The notes beneath the pieces are model-generated. The model was not told the origin of the DNA. It saw nothing but the letters and a program-made list of their open reading frames with translations, and made no database searches. From JACKEA01 sp965369205 (GTDB taxonomy: Bacteria; Myxococcota_A; Polyangia; Polyangiales; Polyangiaceae): DNA of 64,000 nt. Where the stretch lies: contig CBDUPW010000009.1 in the NCBI GenBank assembly GCA_965369205.1, forward strand, positions 1-64,000, given 5' to 3'. Below, piece after piece: positions 42,153-50,984 of this stretch (positions are counted from its first letter, which is position 1; every line of letters starts with the position of its first letter). Position numbers and translations under genes: made by a program.

Positions 42153-44768
42153 TCACGCGTGTACGTTGATGCCCAGGGTCCGGCGTAGTTGCATGTGTTC
42201 GTCGGACAGGGCGCGCTGGTAGAGGTCGTCGACTTGGCGCTCCAGAGGGATCCCGTTGAGGGGGAAGCGACGCACAATGTCTACAGCTCGGCGGGCGTCT
42301 CCGCAGAGCAGCAGTCCGACGCGGCCGCCAAGCAGGGCGGTTTCATCGAGCCACAGCGCCAAGCGCCGGCGTGCTCCTCGGGTGGGGATGTCTCCTGCAA
42401 GCTCCGTAAGCGCTTTGCGTTCGTCGTCTTCGAGTGCCTCTTCTAGGGCATCGGCGAAGATGCGGGCAGGTCCGTCGAGGTCCTCCATACCGGGGGCTTC
42501 GCCAATGACGAGCGCTGCCACGACGACCTTGGCCAGTTGTTGCGGCGAAGGGCACGCCCAGAGGAACCCATTTTCGGCGCGCAAAGCCGAAAGGGCGCGC
42601 GCCCACAAGAAGGCGAGTTCATGCAACTCGAGTCCGCTGCCGAGACTGCGATCCGCGATGGCGACCGGTCGCGCTAGCGCCAAGGCGCGCGTGCCGTCGG
42701 GCACGTTGTCGACCACGTACAGCGGTGGCGGTTCGATGCCCATCAGCCGGCACGTCCAGCTCAGACTGCGCGCGATCATCGTCGTGCTTCCTGCATCCTG
42801 CAGCGAGCCCTTTTCGAACTCCAGGAGCTGATCGTTGTTAGCGAGCTCTTCGAAGCAGAGCGGCAGCGCCGGGCGCGCGCAACTGCGAAGCAGGCGACAC
42901 AGTTGCGCGTCGCGCTCGGGGGCGAATTTGTCGAACTCGATGTTTGCCAAGGTGGAGCGGGCAGCGATCAACCCGTCCGGTTGGTGAGCGTCCGCATTCA
43001 GGGACTCGTTGATGTCCGCCTCGCCCAGGTGATCGAGGATACAGGCCGCGTTCCACGCGCTATCGTCGTCGCCCGTCTTTTCGAAGGCCCACAGCGCGCG
43101 GCGCACGACGTCTGCGTCTTGGGGCCGCACGCGGGCCGCACTGCGTAGCACGGCCGCGGCTGCTTCGTGGTCGCGCGAGGCCTGGTGCAGCTCGCCGATC
43201 CAGAGCAAGAGTTCTACGTCATCGACGCGGTGCTCTGCGGCCCGAGTGAAACAGCGCAGAGCCGCCGCGGCGTCATCCCGCACGTCCCGATGCAGCATGC
43301 CGAGCTTCTTGCCCAAGTCCCAACAGAGCTCGGCGTCCGTGCTGCGCGCGACGACGAACTCGTAGATTTCGATCAGATCGTCGAAGCGTCGCGCGGTGCC
43401 CAGCACCGTGGCGGCGATCTCCAGCGCTTCGAGGGTCTCTGGATGCGCCTGGAGCGCTTCTCGGCACAGCTCGACGGACTCTTTGGCGCCTGGCAGTTCG
43501 GTTTGCGCGATGCGCGCGGCTTCCACCAGGGCGTTCGCCCGTTCCACACCTTCGAGGCGCTCCGCGAGGCGCTTGCGCGCTGAAACCCGTGCGGGCGGGT
43601 TGCCAGCCATGTCCTGCGCCCGGACTAGCGTGTCGAGGGGCGCCCGCGCATCGTCTTCGGCCGCCCATTGTTCGATGGTAGCCAAGGCTTGTGCGGGCTC
43701 TTCGGCATCCAGCCAAGCTTGAGCGATTGCAGCGAGCTGTTCGTGACGCGCCCCAGGATCCGTCAGCGCATCCAGGTGACGACGGCGCATCGCCTCAAGG
43801 CGCCGGAAATCTTGCTGCTCAGCTAGAACGTCGCAGGCCGCGTCGAGGGCGCCCGCGTGCATGGGGTCGAGCTCAAGAGCTTTGTCAAAGTTGTGTGCGG
43901 CTTCGGCCACGCTTTCTAGCGCGCGTTTGCAGCGACCGATCCGAAAGTACACATCCGCGCGTTCGGGGTCGCGGGGGCCCAGGCCCAGCAGGCGCTTCTT
44001 GTATTCGGCAATGGCGTCCGAATGTCGTCCGGCCTCGAAATGAGCGTTGCCGTTTGCGATGAACTCGGAGACCGCGGCTCCATGGGACGACGGGGGCGGT
44101 GGAATGCTCGCACCGTCCGACACGATGACATTCGGCGGCAGCAACAGCGGAAAGGCCTGGGGACCTGGCATCGAGCCAACCGCCGACAGCAGATCAAACC
44201 CCTCCACCCCGCGCATGCGTTCGTAGAGCGCGCTGGCGTCCATGCTCCTGGTTTCCACGTCGTCCTTGGCATTGCGCACCGCCGCCGCCAGGCAGTGCAG
44301 CAGGGGAGCGTCTGGGAGCTTGCGCTCGCTTTCTCTGGCAGACGCGGCGACGATCAGTCCGATGGCTGTGCCGTCTAACGCCTCCTTCGCCACCCCGAGG
44401 ATTTCCGCCGCCAGAAAAGGATCATCGGGACCCTCGTGTCGAAGATCGAGAATCAGCAGGATTGCCATGGTGGCGCGGGCCAGGGACTGCCCAATCCCTC
44501 GCAGGGATGCTTCGTGGTCCCCGCTAGCCAGTGCCAGATCAGTGCCGGCGATGCTGGCGTTGCCCGAGAACACGACCAGCGCATGACCTGGGTCGCGGCG
44601 ACGGGCCAGGGCACGCTCAAGTTCGTCGAGCAGGCCGTCTTCAGGATCGACAGGGCGGGCCGCAAAGCGCAGGTGTGGATCGCTCAGCAGTTCTAGGAAG
44701 TCTTGTCGAGCCGAGGAACGCACGCTGCGCGGCGCTTCGTTCGAGCCAATGATATAGGCGATTCGCAT
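42153..44768 (-). CDS. Degenerate caspase-like domain plus TPR protein
   Basis: 871 residues. Residues 1-~200 follow the caspase-like (C14) fold: MRIAYIIGSNEA as the first strand, a long helix-rich spacer, then LVVFSGNASIAG where active members have SGHG, and ILLILDLRHEGPDDP where they have LDxC. The His position is N70 and the Cys position is R110, so the catalytic dyad is lost. Residues ~235-600 are TPR-like helices (AIAEYKKRLLGLGP, EAAHNFDKALELDPMHAGAL). The C-terminal ~250 residues include ELHELAFLWARALSALR, a region I have not named. It is probably a scaffold or sensor. It lies 36 bp after the BFD gene on the same strand. Confidence 0.68.
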   Translation of the reverse strand: MRIAYIIGSNEAPRSVRSSARQDFLELLSDPHLRFAARPVDPEDGLLDELERALARRRDPGHALVVFSGNASIAGTDLALASGDHEASLRGIGQSLARATMAILLILDLRHEGPDDPFLAAEILGVAKEALDGTAIGLIVAASARESERKLPDAPLLHCLAAAVRNAKDDVETRSMDASALYERMRGVEGFDLLSAVGSMPGPQAFPLLLPPNVIVSDGASIPPPPSSHGAAVSEFIANGNAHFEAGRHSDAIAEYKKRLLGLGPRDPERADVYFRIGRCKRALESVAEAAHNFDKALELDPMHAGALDAACDVLAEQQDFRRLEAMRRRHLDALTDPGARHEQLAAIAQAWLDAEEPAQALATIEQWAAEDDARAPLDTLVRAQDMAGNPPARVSARKRLAERLEGVERANALVEAARIAQTELPGAKESVELCREALQAHPETLEALEIAATVLGTARRFDDLIEIYEFVVARSTDAELCWDLGKKLGMLHRDVRDDAAAALRCFTRAAEHRVDDVELLLWIGELHQASRDHEAAAAVLRSAARVRPQDADVVRRALWAFEKTGDDDSAWNAACILDHLGEADINESLNADAHQPDGLIAARSTLANIEFDKFAPERDAQLCRLLRSCARPALPLCFEELANNDQLLEFEKGSLQDAGSTTMIARSLSWTCRLMGIEPPPLYVVDNVPDGTRALALARPVAIADRSLGSGLELHELAFLWARALSALRAENGFLWACPSPQQLAKVVVAALVIGEAPGMEDLDGPARIFADALEEALEDDERKALTELAGDIPTRGARRRLALWLDETALLGGRVGLLLCGDARRAVDIVRRFPLNGIPLERQVDDLYQRALSDEHMQLRRTLGINVHA

Positions 44769-44804
44769 CGGTGGTTGGTGGCGGCCGCTCGTGCGCGGAG
44801 CAAT

Positions 44805-45083
44805 TCAGTCTTCGGATTCGTAGCCAAAATCCGGGTCGAGCCCGGCTAGCGCTGCGAAAGGCGCGGGGTGATAGGGCGGGCGCGGTGTGATGCCCTCGCC
44901 GGGGTCGTCGCCGCGCTGCTGCAATAGGCGCGCGCAGAGCGCCAGACAGCCCTTGCCTTGGCACCAGCCCGTGCCAAACCCGGTGTAGCGTTTGACCGAC
45001 TCGATGTCGCGGTGCCCAAGAGAGAGGGCGTGCTCTAGTTCGCTGAGCGTTACGTCTTCGCAGCGGCAAACCAATGTCTTCAT
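44805..45083 (-). CDS. BFD-like [2Fe-2S]-binding protein
   Basis: 92 residues. Four Cys follow the BFD pattern: CRCEDVT near the start and WCQGKGC after ~33 residues, with the connecting segment HRDIESVKRYTGFGTG typical of the family. These domains bind a [2Fe-2S] cluster, as in bacterioferritin-associated ferredoxin and in subunits of amino-acid or sarcosine oxidases. The phrase KRYTGFGTGWCQG is closer to the oxidase-subunit version than to Bfd. A Pro/Gly-rich C-terminal tail (ITPRPPYHPAPF) is unusual. No partner oxidoreductase is next to it; the gene precedes the TPR protein on the same strand. Confidence 0.82.
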   Translation of the reverse strand: MKTLVCRCEDVTLSELEHALSLGHRDIESVKRYTGFGTGWCQGKGCLALCARLLQQRGDDPGEGITPRPPYHPAPFAALAGLDPDFGYESED

Positions 45084-45258
45084 GCCGGGCCGGCGAGTGT
45101 AACCCCCGCGCCCGCGGCAGCACCAGGCTGTTTTGGCCGCAGCGCGTCAGGGGCGCAATCGCTGCGCCCAGCGCAGCCATCTGCTAGAGTGCCTGCGCTC
45201 GCGGGCGTAGTCGTCGCTGCGGGCGCTCGCCCCTGCCAGGCCGTTAGAGAGGTCAGCG

Positions 45259-45951
45259 ATGAGACGTACTGCAACCGCATGCATGTTCCTGTTTCTGGTG
45301 GCCTGTGGGAGTTCGGACGAGGGCGGGCTGTTCGGGACACCCCGCGCCGCGAGTGGTGGGACAACAAGCGGGGGCACGACCGCGGTCGGAGGCAGCGCGG
45401 GCGCGACCGGTGGTGTCGGCGGCACTCTTCAAGCCGGTGGTACCGGTGCAGTGGGCAGCGGAGGCGAGTCAGGCAGCGCCGGCAGCGGTGCAACGGGTGG
45501 TGATGCCAGCGGCGGAAGCGCGGGCGGCGCCGCAACTGGAGGCGACGGCGGCAGCGGCGGCAGCGGCGCCACTGGAGGCAACCCCGCAGCGGGAACGATC
45601 TCTTGCGGGGGCGTCAACAACTGCGCGCGCCCGGAGAACTTCTGCTGCGTGTTTTTGAGTGGAAGTTCGTTCCCGACGCCCACGTGTCAGGCAAACGCCG
45701 CGCCCTGTCTGCCCGGCTCAGAGGTGTATTGCGACGGACCCGAAGATTGCATCAACGGTACCGTTTGCTGCGGGCAGCTGGTGAATTCGCGTTTCGGCCA
45801 GGCCTACAACGACCTCAAGTGCCGACCGGAGCAGGAGTGCGTGTATGCGCAGCAGCGCCGCCTGATCTGCGGCGATCAGAAATGCCCCAGCGGGCTATCC
45901 TGCAAGCCCAGCAGCTTGCTGCCCAATATCAACTTCTGCTCGCCGAACTAG
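45259..45951 (+). CDS. Gly/Ser-rich lipoprotein with C-terminal Cys-rich domain
   Basis: 230 residues. Lipobox-like FLFLVAC, then ~85 residues of Gly/Ser/Ala/Thr linker (GGTTSGGTTAVGGSAGATGG). The C-terminal ~120 residues contain about 14 Cys in a regular pattern (ISCGGVNNCARPENFCCVFL, GPEDCINGTVCCGQL, CGDQKCPSGLSCKPSSLL), consistent with a disulfide-rich fold on a flexible tether. This layout recurs in four other lipoproteins of the window. It is divergent from the BFD gene and overlaps the convergent thioredoxin-like gene by four bases. Confidence 0.78.
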   Translation: MRRTATACMFLFLVACGSSDEGGLFGTPRAASGGTTSGGTTAVGGSAGATGGVGGTLQAGGTGAVGSGGESGSAGSGATGGDASGGSAGGAATGGDGGSGGSGATGGNPAAGTISCGGVNNCARPENFCCVFLSGSSFPTPTCQANAAPCLPGSEVYCDGPEDCINGTVCCGQLVNSRFGQAYNDLKCRPEQECVYAQQRRLICGDQKCPSGLSCKPSSLLPNINFCSPN

Positions 45952-46610
45952 TTTGTGCTGTCGCCGCACAGCCCCGCTTGCGCGCCAGTGGGGCGTCCGC
46001 GTCGAAACTCGATGTCACAGGGAAGTGGGTCTTTGAGAGACTCCGCGAAGCCAACGGAAAGCGGTTCGTCCCAGCGGCGCGGGCCATCGACACGTGCGCG
46101 CACGACGCCGCCGACGTCGATGAACCAGGTTTCCGGGAACAGTTTGGTGCCGTAGCTTTCCCGCACGACCTTGCCATCGGGATCCATCAGAACGATGAAC
46201 GGTGGATCTTTGGTGCCGATCACGGACTGCAATGTGTTCTTGGCGTCTTCGGCGCTCTCGTCCGTGCATAGAGTGACCAGTTCGATGCCTTGCCGGGTCT
46301 TGAGCATGCGCCCGAGATCTGCGAGCGACGGCATTTCTTCCAGACACGGCTGACAGGTCTTCGTCCAGAAATTCATGATCACGACCTTGCCGCGGAACGA
46401 AGACAGCTTCACCCGCTCTCCGTCGAGGGAGGTCAGCTCGAAGTCCGGAGCCCGACGATTGCGCGCCGCGTAGTTCGGGGCAATCGCACAAAGCGGTGCG
46501 CAGACTCTTCGGCTCTCCGCGTCGCGCGCGGTGCGCGCGAAGGAATAGACTGCCAAAGCCGCAACGGCGACGATGACGAGCTGGGCAAGCTGAGCCGGCT
46601 TCACGAGCAC
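45948..46610 (-). CDS. TlpA-like membrane-anchored thioredoxin-fold protein
   Basis: 220 residues. An N-terminal membrane helix (LAQLVIVAVAALAVYSFARTA) anchors it with the redox domain outside. The thioredoxin motif is C86-Q-P-C89 in NFWTKTCQPCLEEMPSL, preceded by the redoxin strand APDFELTSLDGERVKLSSFRGKVV. FPETWFIDVGGVVRARVDG is the usual cis-Pro end. It likely keeps exported Cys-rich proteins or cytochromes reduced. GTG 46610 is used, with GTG 46604 as an alternative; no ATG is available. Its 5' side carries an inverted terminator-like hairpin at 46646-46670. Confidence 0.83.
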   Translation of the reverse strand: MLVKPAQLAQLVIVAVAALAVYSFARTARDAESRRVCAPLCAIAPNYAARNRRAPDFELTSLDGERVKLSSFRGKVVIMNFWTKTCQPCLEEMPSLADLGRMLKTRQGIELVTLCTDESAEDAKNTLQSVIGTKDPPFIVLMDPDGKVVRESYGTKLFPETWFIDVGGVVRARVDGPRRWDEPLSVGFAESLKDPLPCDIEFRRGRPTGAQAGLCGDSTN

Positions 46611-46645
46611 GGTGTTAGACCACGTTGCGCAGCCACGCAAAGGGC

Positions 46646-46670
46646 AAAAAAATCCCCGCGTTTCGCGAGG
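46646..46670 (-). terminator. Minus-strand intrinsic terminator upstream of the TlpA-like gene
   Basis: Read on the minus strand, CCTCGCG pairs with CGCGGGG around an AAA loop (seven pairs, one T-G), followed by A and seven T. That is a standard intrinsic terminator, but it sits in the 85-bp divergent region, between the kinase start and the TlpA-like start at 46610. It would stop minus-strand transcripts coming from within the kinase gene, or act as an attenuator for the TlpA-like gene. Confidence 0.6.
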
Positions 46671-46695
46671 CGGCTTCCCCGGAACAATATGGATT

Positions 46696-48615
46696 ATGCT
46701 GGGCGACGTGGGGACAATGCCCGAACAGCTCAGCGAGCTTTCGCCGCTTGCGCAGGCTCTATTCGAGTCTGCGGACCGTGCGACCTTCGGCACGATCCTG
46801 AGCGTGTCCCGGGCTGCGGGGCACCAGGTGCAACTCGTCAACCGGGCGCTTCTGAAGTTGCTCGATTGCTCGGAACTCGAGGTCGTGGGCCGGCCGCTTT
46901 CGGCGGTATTCGAAGCGTCGTCGCTCGCGAATGCGGGCGCATGGCTTGACCAACGCGGCACGGGGACGGGCGATGCGCAGATTGCCATGCGCCTCGCTGG
47001 GACGGGCGCGGAAGTGAATGTGTCGGCGCGCGCGCTGTCCTTGGCGGGCACCCAGGCGTTGCTGTGGATTGTGCTCGGGGATCGGGGCGCCGCGCGCCGC
47101 GCGCTGGAGCAGTCCGAACGGAGTTTTCGCGAAATCATCGAGTCCGCTCCAGACGCCATTGGCGTTGGCACACGGAGCGGCATTGCGTACGCGAACCCAG
47201 CCATGTGTACACTTCTGGGTCACGTGTCCTCGGAGGCCTTGCTCGGCACGCCCTTCACGGATCATGTGCATTCCGACGACGTCGACTTCGCCCGGGCCCG
47301 CATCGCAAAGGTCTTCGACGGGGAGAACTTCGGCGAACCGTTTCCGCTGCCGGTGGTGCGCGGCGACGGTCAGCCCGTCGACGTGGAATTCATTGGCATG
47401 AATATTACGTGGGACGGGGAGCCTGCCGCTTTGGTTCTTGGTCGGGATTTGGGCGAGCGTCGTGCGCTGCAAGCCCAGCTAATCCAGGACGACCGCTTCT
47501 CGGCAGTGGGCACCCTGGCGGCGGGCGTGGCGCACGAAATCAACAACCCGCTTTCCTACACGCTCCTGAACCTTGAGTATCTGATCAAGGAAATCAAGAA
47601 GCAGCGGTTTTCTCCCCCTGACGTGGTGCGTCTTACGGAGCGTATCGACGAGGCGCAGCATGGCGTCGCCCGGGTGCGCACCATCGTCGAGGATTTGGAG
47701 GCGTTTTCCGGCAGCGACGAACCGAGCACTATGGTGCCAGTGGACTTGGCTCAGGTCTTGGCGGCGGCCATGCGCATGGCTGCTCACGAGCTCAAGGGGC
47801 GCGGAGTCATCGTGGACCGCGTCGGCGATGCGCCGCACGTGCTTGCTGAGCCAGCTCGTCTGGAACAGGTCTTCGTGAACCTTCTGATCAACGCCGCGCA
47901 GGCATTGGTTCGCGCGCATCCAGAGCAGGGAACCATCACCGTAGCGGTGCTGCCTCCGCGAGAGGGCAAGGTCACCGTCGAAGTCGCCGACAATGGTGCT
48001 GGCATCGCCCAAGAGCATGTCGACCGCGTCTTTGATCCCTTCTTCACGACGAAGCCCGTGGGCGTCGGCACCGGGCTCGGTCTACCCATTTGCCACAGCA
48101 TCGTGACTTCTTTTGGTGGAAGCATCGACGTAGCAAGCACGCTGGGCGCGGGCACGGTCTTCTCGGTGACGCTGCCGGTAACGCTGGCGCGTGCGCGTGC
48201 CAGTCACGCGCCGCCGCCTTCCCGTGAACCGACGCAGCGCGCGCGAGTGCTGGTCGTGGACGATGAGGTTCCCGTCGCGGCTATGCTTGAGCGCTTGCTG
48301 AAGCCATCCCACGACGTCGAGGTCTTCACTTCCGGTGCTGCTGCGTACGAACGCCTGCTGCGCGACCCCGACATAGATGTCGTGCTGTGCGACTTGCTGA
48401 TGCCGGGAATGAGCGGCATGGAGCTATACCGATCTCTAGAAAAACAGCGGCCTGGCATGGAGCGCCGATTGATTTTCATGACGGGCGGCGCTTTCACCTC
48501 GCGCGCCTCAGAGTTTCTCCGCGCCACGGAAAACGTGCACATCCAGAAGCCCTTCAACGTGGATCAAGTTCTGAGTCTCGTGGCGGAAGCCGCCGGCCGC
48601 TTTCCAAGGCGCTGA
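46696..48615 (+). CDS. Hybrid PAS histidine kinase with C-terminal receiver
   Basis: 639 residues, soluble. Two PAS-like domains (GHQVQLVNRALLKLLDCSEL; SGIAYANPAMCTLLGHVSSE with HVHSDDVDF), then HisKA with H280 in GVAHEINNPLSY, then HATPase motifs (NLLINAAQALV, VADNGAGI, GVGTGLGLPI). A receiver domain follows from ~518 (VLVVDDEVPVAA) with the phosphoacceptor D566 (VLCDLLMPGMSG) and K in HIQKPFN. ATG 46696 is used, with ATG 46717 as an alternative. It has no adjacent output regulator, so it likely feeds a distant response regulator. Confidence 0.9.
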   Translation: MLGDVGTMPEQLSELSPLAQALFESADRATFGTILSVSRAAGHQVQLVNRALLKLLDCSELEVVGRPLSAVFEASSLANAGAWLDQRGTGTGDAQIAMRLAGTGAEVNVSARALSLAGTQALLWIVLGDRGAARRALEQSERSFREIIESAPDAIGVGTRSGIAYANPAMCTLLGHVSSEALLGTPFTDHVHSDDVDFARARIAKVFDGENFGEPFPLPVVRGDGQPVDVEFIGMNITWDGEPAALVLGRDLGERRALQAQLIQDDRFSAVGTLAAGVAHEINNPLSYTLLNLEYLIKEIKKQRFSPPDVVRLTERIDEAQHGVARVRTIVEDLEAFSGSDEPSTMVPVDLAQVLAAAMRMAAHELKGRGVIVDRVGDAPHVLAEPARLEQVFVNLLINAAQALVRAHPEQGTITVAVLPPREGKVTVEVADNGAGIAQEHVDRVFDPFFTTKPVGVGTGLGLPICHSIVTSFGGSIDVASTLGAGTVFSVTLPVTLARARASHAPPPSREPTQRARVLVVDDEVPVAAMLERLLKPSHDVEVFTSGAAAYERLLRDPDIDVVLCDLLMPGMSGMELYRSLEKQRPGMERRLIFMTGGAFTSRASEFLRATENVHIQKPFNVDQVLSLVAEAAGRFPRR

Positions 48616-48698
48616 CTCCGCCCCCTCCCCCGGCGTGATCTCGACCGACCCAAGGCCCTGCCCCGGCGCGGGTCTCAAGGGCTTGGAGGTGCGAGACG

Positions 48699-49235
48699 AT
48701 GGCGACGATTAGTACGGGTGGCGCTCAGGGCAGGCGGTCGGTCAACAGTGAGTTGCCGTTGGTGCCGTTCATTGACTTCTTGCTGTGTTTGGTGGCGTTC
48801 CTGTTGGTGACGGCGGTTTGGTCGCAGATGGCGCGACTAGAAACCACTGCCAAGGTGCCGGGCCAGGTGACGACGCCAACGGAGCCCGTGAAGCAGCTGC
48901 ACGTCCGCGTGAAAGACAGTAGCTTCGAGCTGGTTTGGAAGCGGGGCGATACCGTGCTCGTCACTTCCCAAGTGGTTCGCCGCGCGGAAAAGCGAGCGGA
49001 CGGCTCTGTCGGCTACCCAGAGCTTGCCCAACGCCTGAGCGCTGAGTGGCAATCCAACGGTGAGCACAAAGGCGCGATGGATGGACAACGCGATATCGCG
49101 GTGTTGCACTCGCCGAACAACATGGAGTTCGGCGACCTCGCTGGAATCATCGATGCCATTCACGCGCCGTCGCGTAGCTTCGGGCCGCAACAGGAAAAGG
49201 TCGCGGCCTTCAGCGTCGCGTTTGCGGCCGACTAG
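48699..49235 (+). CDS. Lone ExbD/TolR-family protein
   Basis: 178 residues. A single N-terminal membrane helix, LPLVPFIDFLLCLVAFLLV, carries the conserved Asp (D26) that couples proton flow in ExbD/TolR. The periplasmic domain is about 130 residues, longer than in typical ExbD, and is followed by FGDLAGIIDAIHAPSR, the usual ExbD end helix. GGAGG lies just upstream of ATG 48699. No ExbB/TolQ partner is next to it, so it must work with one encoded elsewhere or be non-canonical. Confidence 0.8.
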   Translation: MATISTGGAQGRRSVNSELPLVPFIDFLLCLVAFLLVTAVWSQMARLETTAKVPGQVTTPTEPVKQLHVRVKDSSFELVWKRGDTVLVTSQVVRRAEKRADGSVGYPELAQRLSAEWQSNGEHKGAMDGQRDIAVLHSPNNMEFGDLAGIIDAIHAPSRSFGPQQEKVAAFSVAFAAD

Positions 49236-49262
49236 GCGCTGGCGTTCGCTCGAAGTGACGCA

Positions 49263-49867
49263 CTAGCTGCCCTTGATCAAACCCGCAAGCTGCAGCAAGG
49301 GCTTGGAGATGCCGCCAAGCCCTTCCGCAACGATGCAACCGACCGCGATCGTGGTGAGGGTAATGTCGCGCACTTTGAGCATGCGCCCCAAGACGACCCA
49401 CAGCACCAGGCCGCCAAGAAAAAAGGCAAGGTCATAGGACACTGGGAGCACCAGGCCGATGCCGAGTCCAATCGAGCCGGGGACCCACTTTTCCAGCCTG
49501 GGCTGATTCTCCAAGAGTACGTAGACGACGCCGATAGCGGCGGCCACGGCCATGGAGGTCAGCGCGCCGGGGGGCATCGGAGTCGAACCGTCAAAGATCA
49601 GAGCCGTCGCCCTTTGGCCGCATAGAAGTTGCTGATGAACCCCAGGCTGCCGCCCGCGCTACCCATGGTGGCTACGATGACCATCTCGGTTGTTTGGATC
49701 GCTCGCTTCGAGAGGAAGAACATAGCGAAGAACAGCAGCGCGGCGATGGTTGGGCCCTCTTCGATCACGCCGAAGGAAAGCGTCAGGTAGCTGTTCACGC
49801 CGCAGAGCAGTACCGCGAGCAAGAAGCCAGCGACGACACTGCGAACCGTGGGTCTGGCAGGGGCCAA
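49263..49867 (-). pseudogene. OPT-family oligopeptide transporter remnant (internal deletion)
   Basis: Two short minus-strand frames hold the two ends of one OPT transporter. 49598-49867 (from TTG 49867, 89 codons) encodes the N-terminal part: VRSVVAGFLLAVLLCGVNSYLTL, EEGPTIAALLFFAMFF and VIVATMGSAGGSLGFISNFYA. 49263-49577 (104 codons) encodes the C-terminal part: MPPGALTSMAVAAAIGVVYV, KWVPGSIGLGIGLVLPVSYD and LAFFLGGLVLW, then VAEGLGGISKP. A complete OPT protein is over 500 residues, so several hundred codons are missing, and the two parts are in different frames at the junction near 49600-49620. It is read as a decayed gene, although two small membrane proteins cannot be excluded. Confidence 0.7.
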
Positions 49868-49909
49868 GGCGCCGACGCTAGCGCCGAAACCACTCAGGAA
49901 GGAAGTGCC

Positions 49910-50854
49910 TCAGAGCCGGCGCCTATGGCGCAGCAAAAAGGGCAGCGCGGCGTCCAAAAACAGCTGCGGGCGGTCGATGTGGGCGAAGTGCGAGCCCTCT
50001 TCGAGCCAGACCATCTCGGCGCTGGGCACGAGCGCGGACAAGCGCTTTCCGACGCGTGGTGGGACCATGGGATCGCGCTTTGCGTACACGAGTTGCAACG
50101 GCATGGGAAAGGCTCGCTTTGCACGTTTCAAGCCCTTGAGCTCCGCAACGAACTGCCTCATGCCCTCGGCGGACATGGTGTCCTTCAGGTGGCGATAGAA
50201 CGCGCGTCGCCCGGCGTCTGTGGCAAGGGGCGCCGCATAGATGCGCGCCTCCTCCCGAGATTTCAAGGACTCGTCGTAGTAGTGCACATTCTTGTGCGCC
50301 CAGCGCTGAGGGTCGCGCCGCACCAGGGCCGCGAGCAGGCGCTCACTTCCGGGCACTGCGAGCAGCGTCGAAAGCGCGTGCAAGCGCAGCTCTGCAATGC
50401 CCGGCGAATGCTCGTTCACCAAGCACGAAAACACGTTTGCATGCAGCAGTGCTGCGCGCATGCACAAGTAGCCGCCCATACTGTTGCCGATGCAGGCCGC
50501 GCCCACGATACCCATGGTTTGCGCAAACTCGAAGAGCCACTCGGCAAGCTCGACGGCCCCGTAGCGTGCATCTGGCTTGTCGGTGCTTCCGGCGCCGGGC
50601 AAGTCTGGAGCAAGGACGCGAAAGTGCTCAGCGAGGGGCTCGAATACGTAGCGAAAAGAGTACGAAGTGGTCATCAAGCCGTGCACGAGCAACAGCGGTG
50701 GCCCACTACCGATTTCCCGAACGTGCACGCTGTGTTTGCCGAAATGCTTGGAGTGAACGACGCGCTCAAAACCGCGCGTCTTTTCGTAGCCATGGGGCAG
50801 CCGGGGCAACTCGGGTAAATCGTCGTAGGGCACCGGTTGGAAGGGTTGCAGCAC
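49910..50854 (-). CDS. Alpha/beta hydrolase
   Basis: 314 residues, no signal peptide. The hydrolase core is clear: GPPLLLVHGLMTTSYSFRYV, FRVLAPDLPGAGSTDKPDA, nucleophile Ser in CIGNSMGGYLCMRAA, PMPLQLVYAKRDPMVPP (Asp) and EEGSHFAHIDRPQLFL (His). This is the soluble esterase/epoxide-hydrolase-like class with a complete triad. It is intact and lies just upstream of the OPT remnant on the same strand; the remnant's frame opens right after this stop. The substrate is unknown. Confidence 0.88.
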   Translation of the reverse strand: MLQPFQPVPYDDLPELPRLPHGYEKTRGFERVVHSKHFGKHSVHVREIGSGPPLLLVHGLMTTSYSFRYVFEPLAEHFRVLAPDLPGAGSTDKPDARYGAVELAEWLFEFAQTMGIVGAACIGNSMGGYLCMRAALLHANVFSCLVNEHSPGIAELRLHALSTLLAVPGSERLLAALVRRDPQRWAHKNVHYYDESLKSREEARIYAAPLATDAGRRAFYRHLKDTMSAEGMRQFVAELKGLKRAKRAFPMPLQLVYAKRDPMVPPRVGKRLSALVPSAEMVWLEEGSHFAHIDRPQLFLDAALPFLLRHRRRL

Positions 50855-50984
50855 GGACTGAGCTTTCTGTAGCTGCGCCCCCAGAGCAAGGCTTCACAGG
50901 CACGAAACCGGCGAAGTCGTAGGCTGGAGGCCCCGAGCCCTCGGGATGCGGCACCGCGCGGCGTCCCGTGCCATGCTTCCCAGC

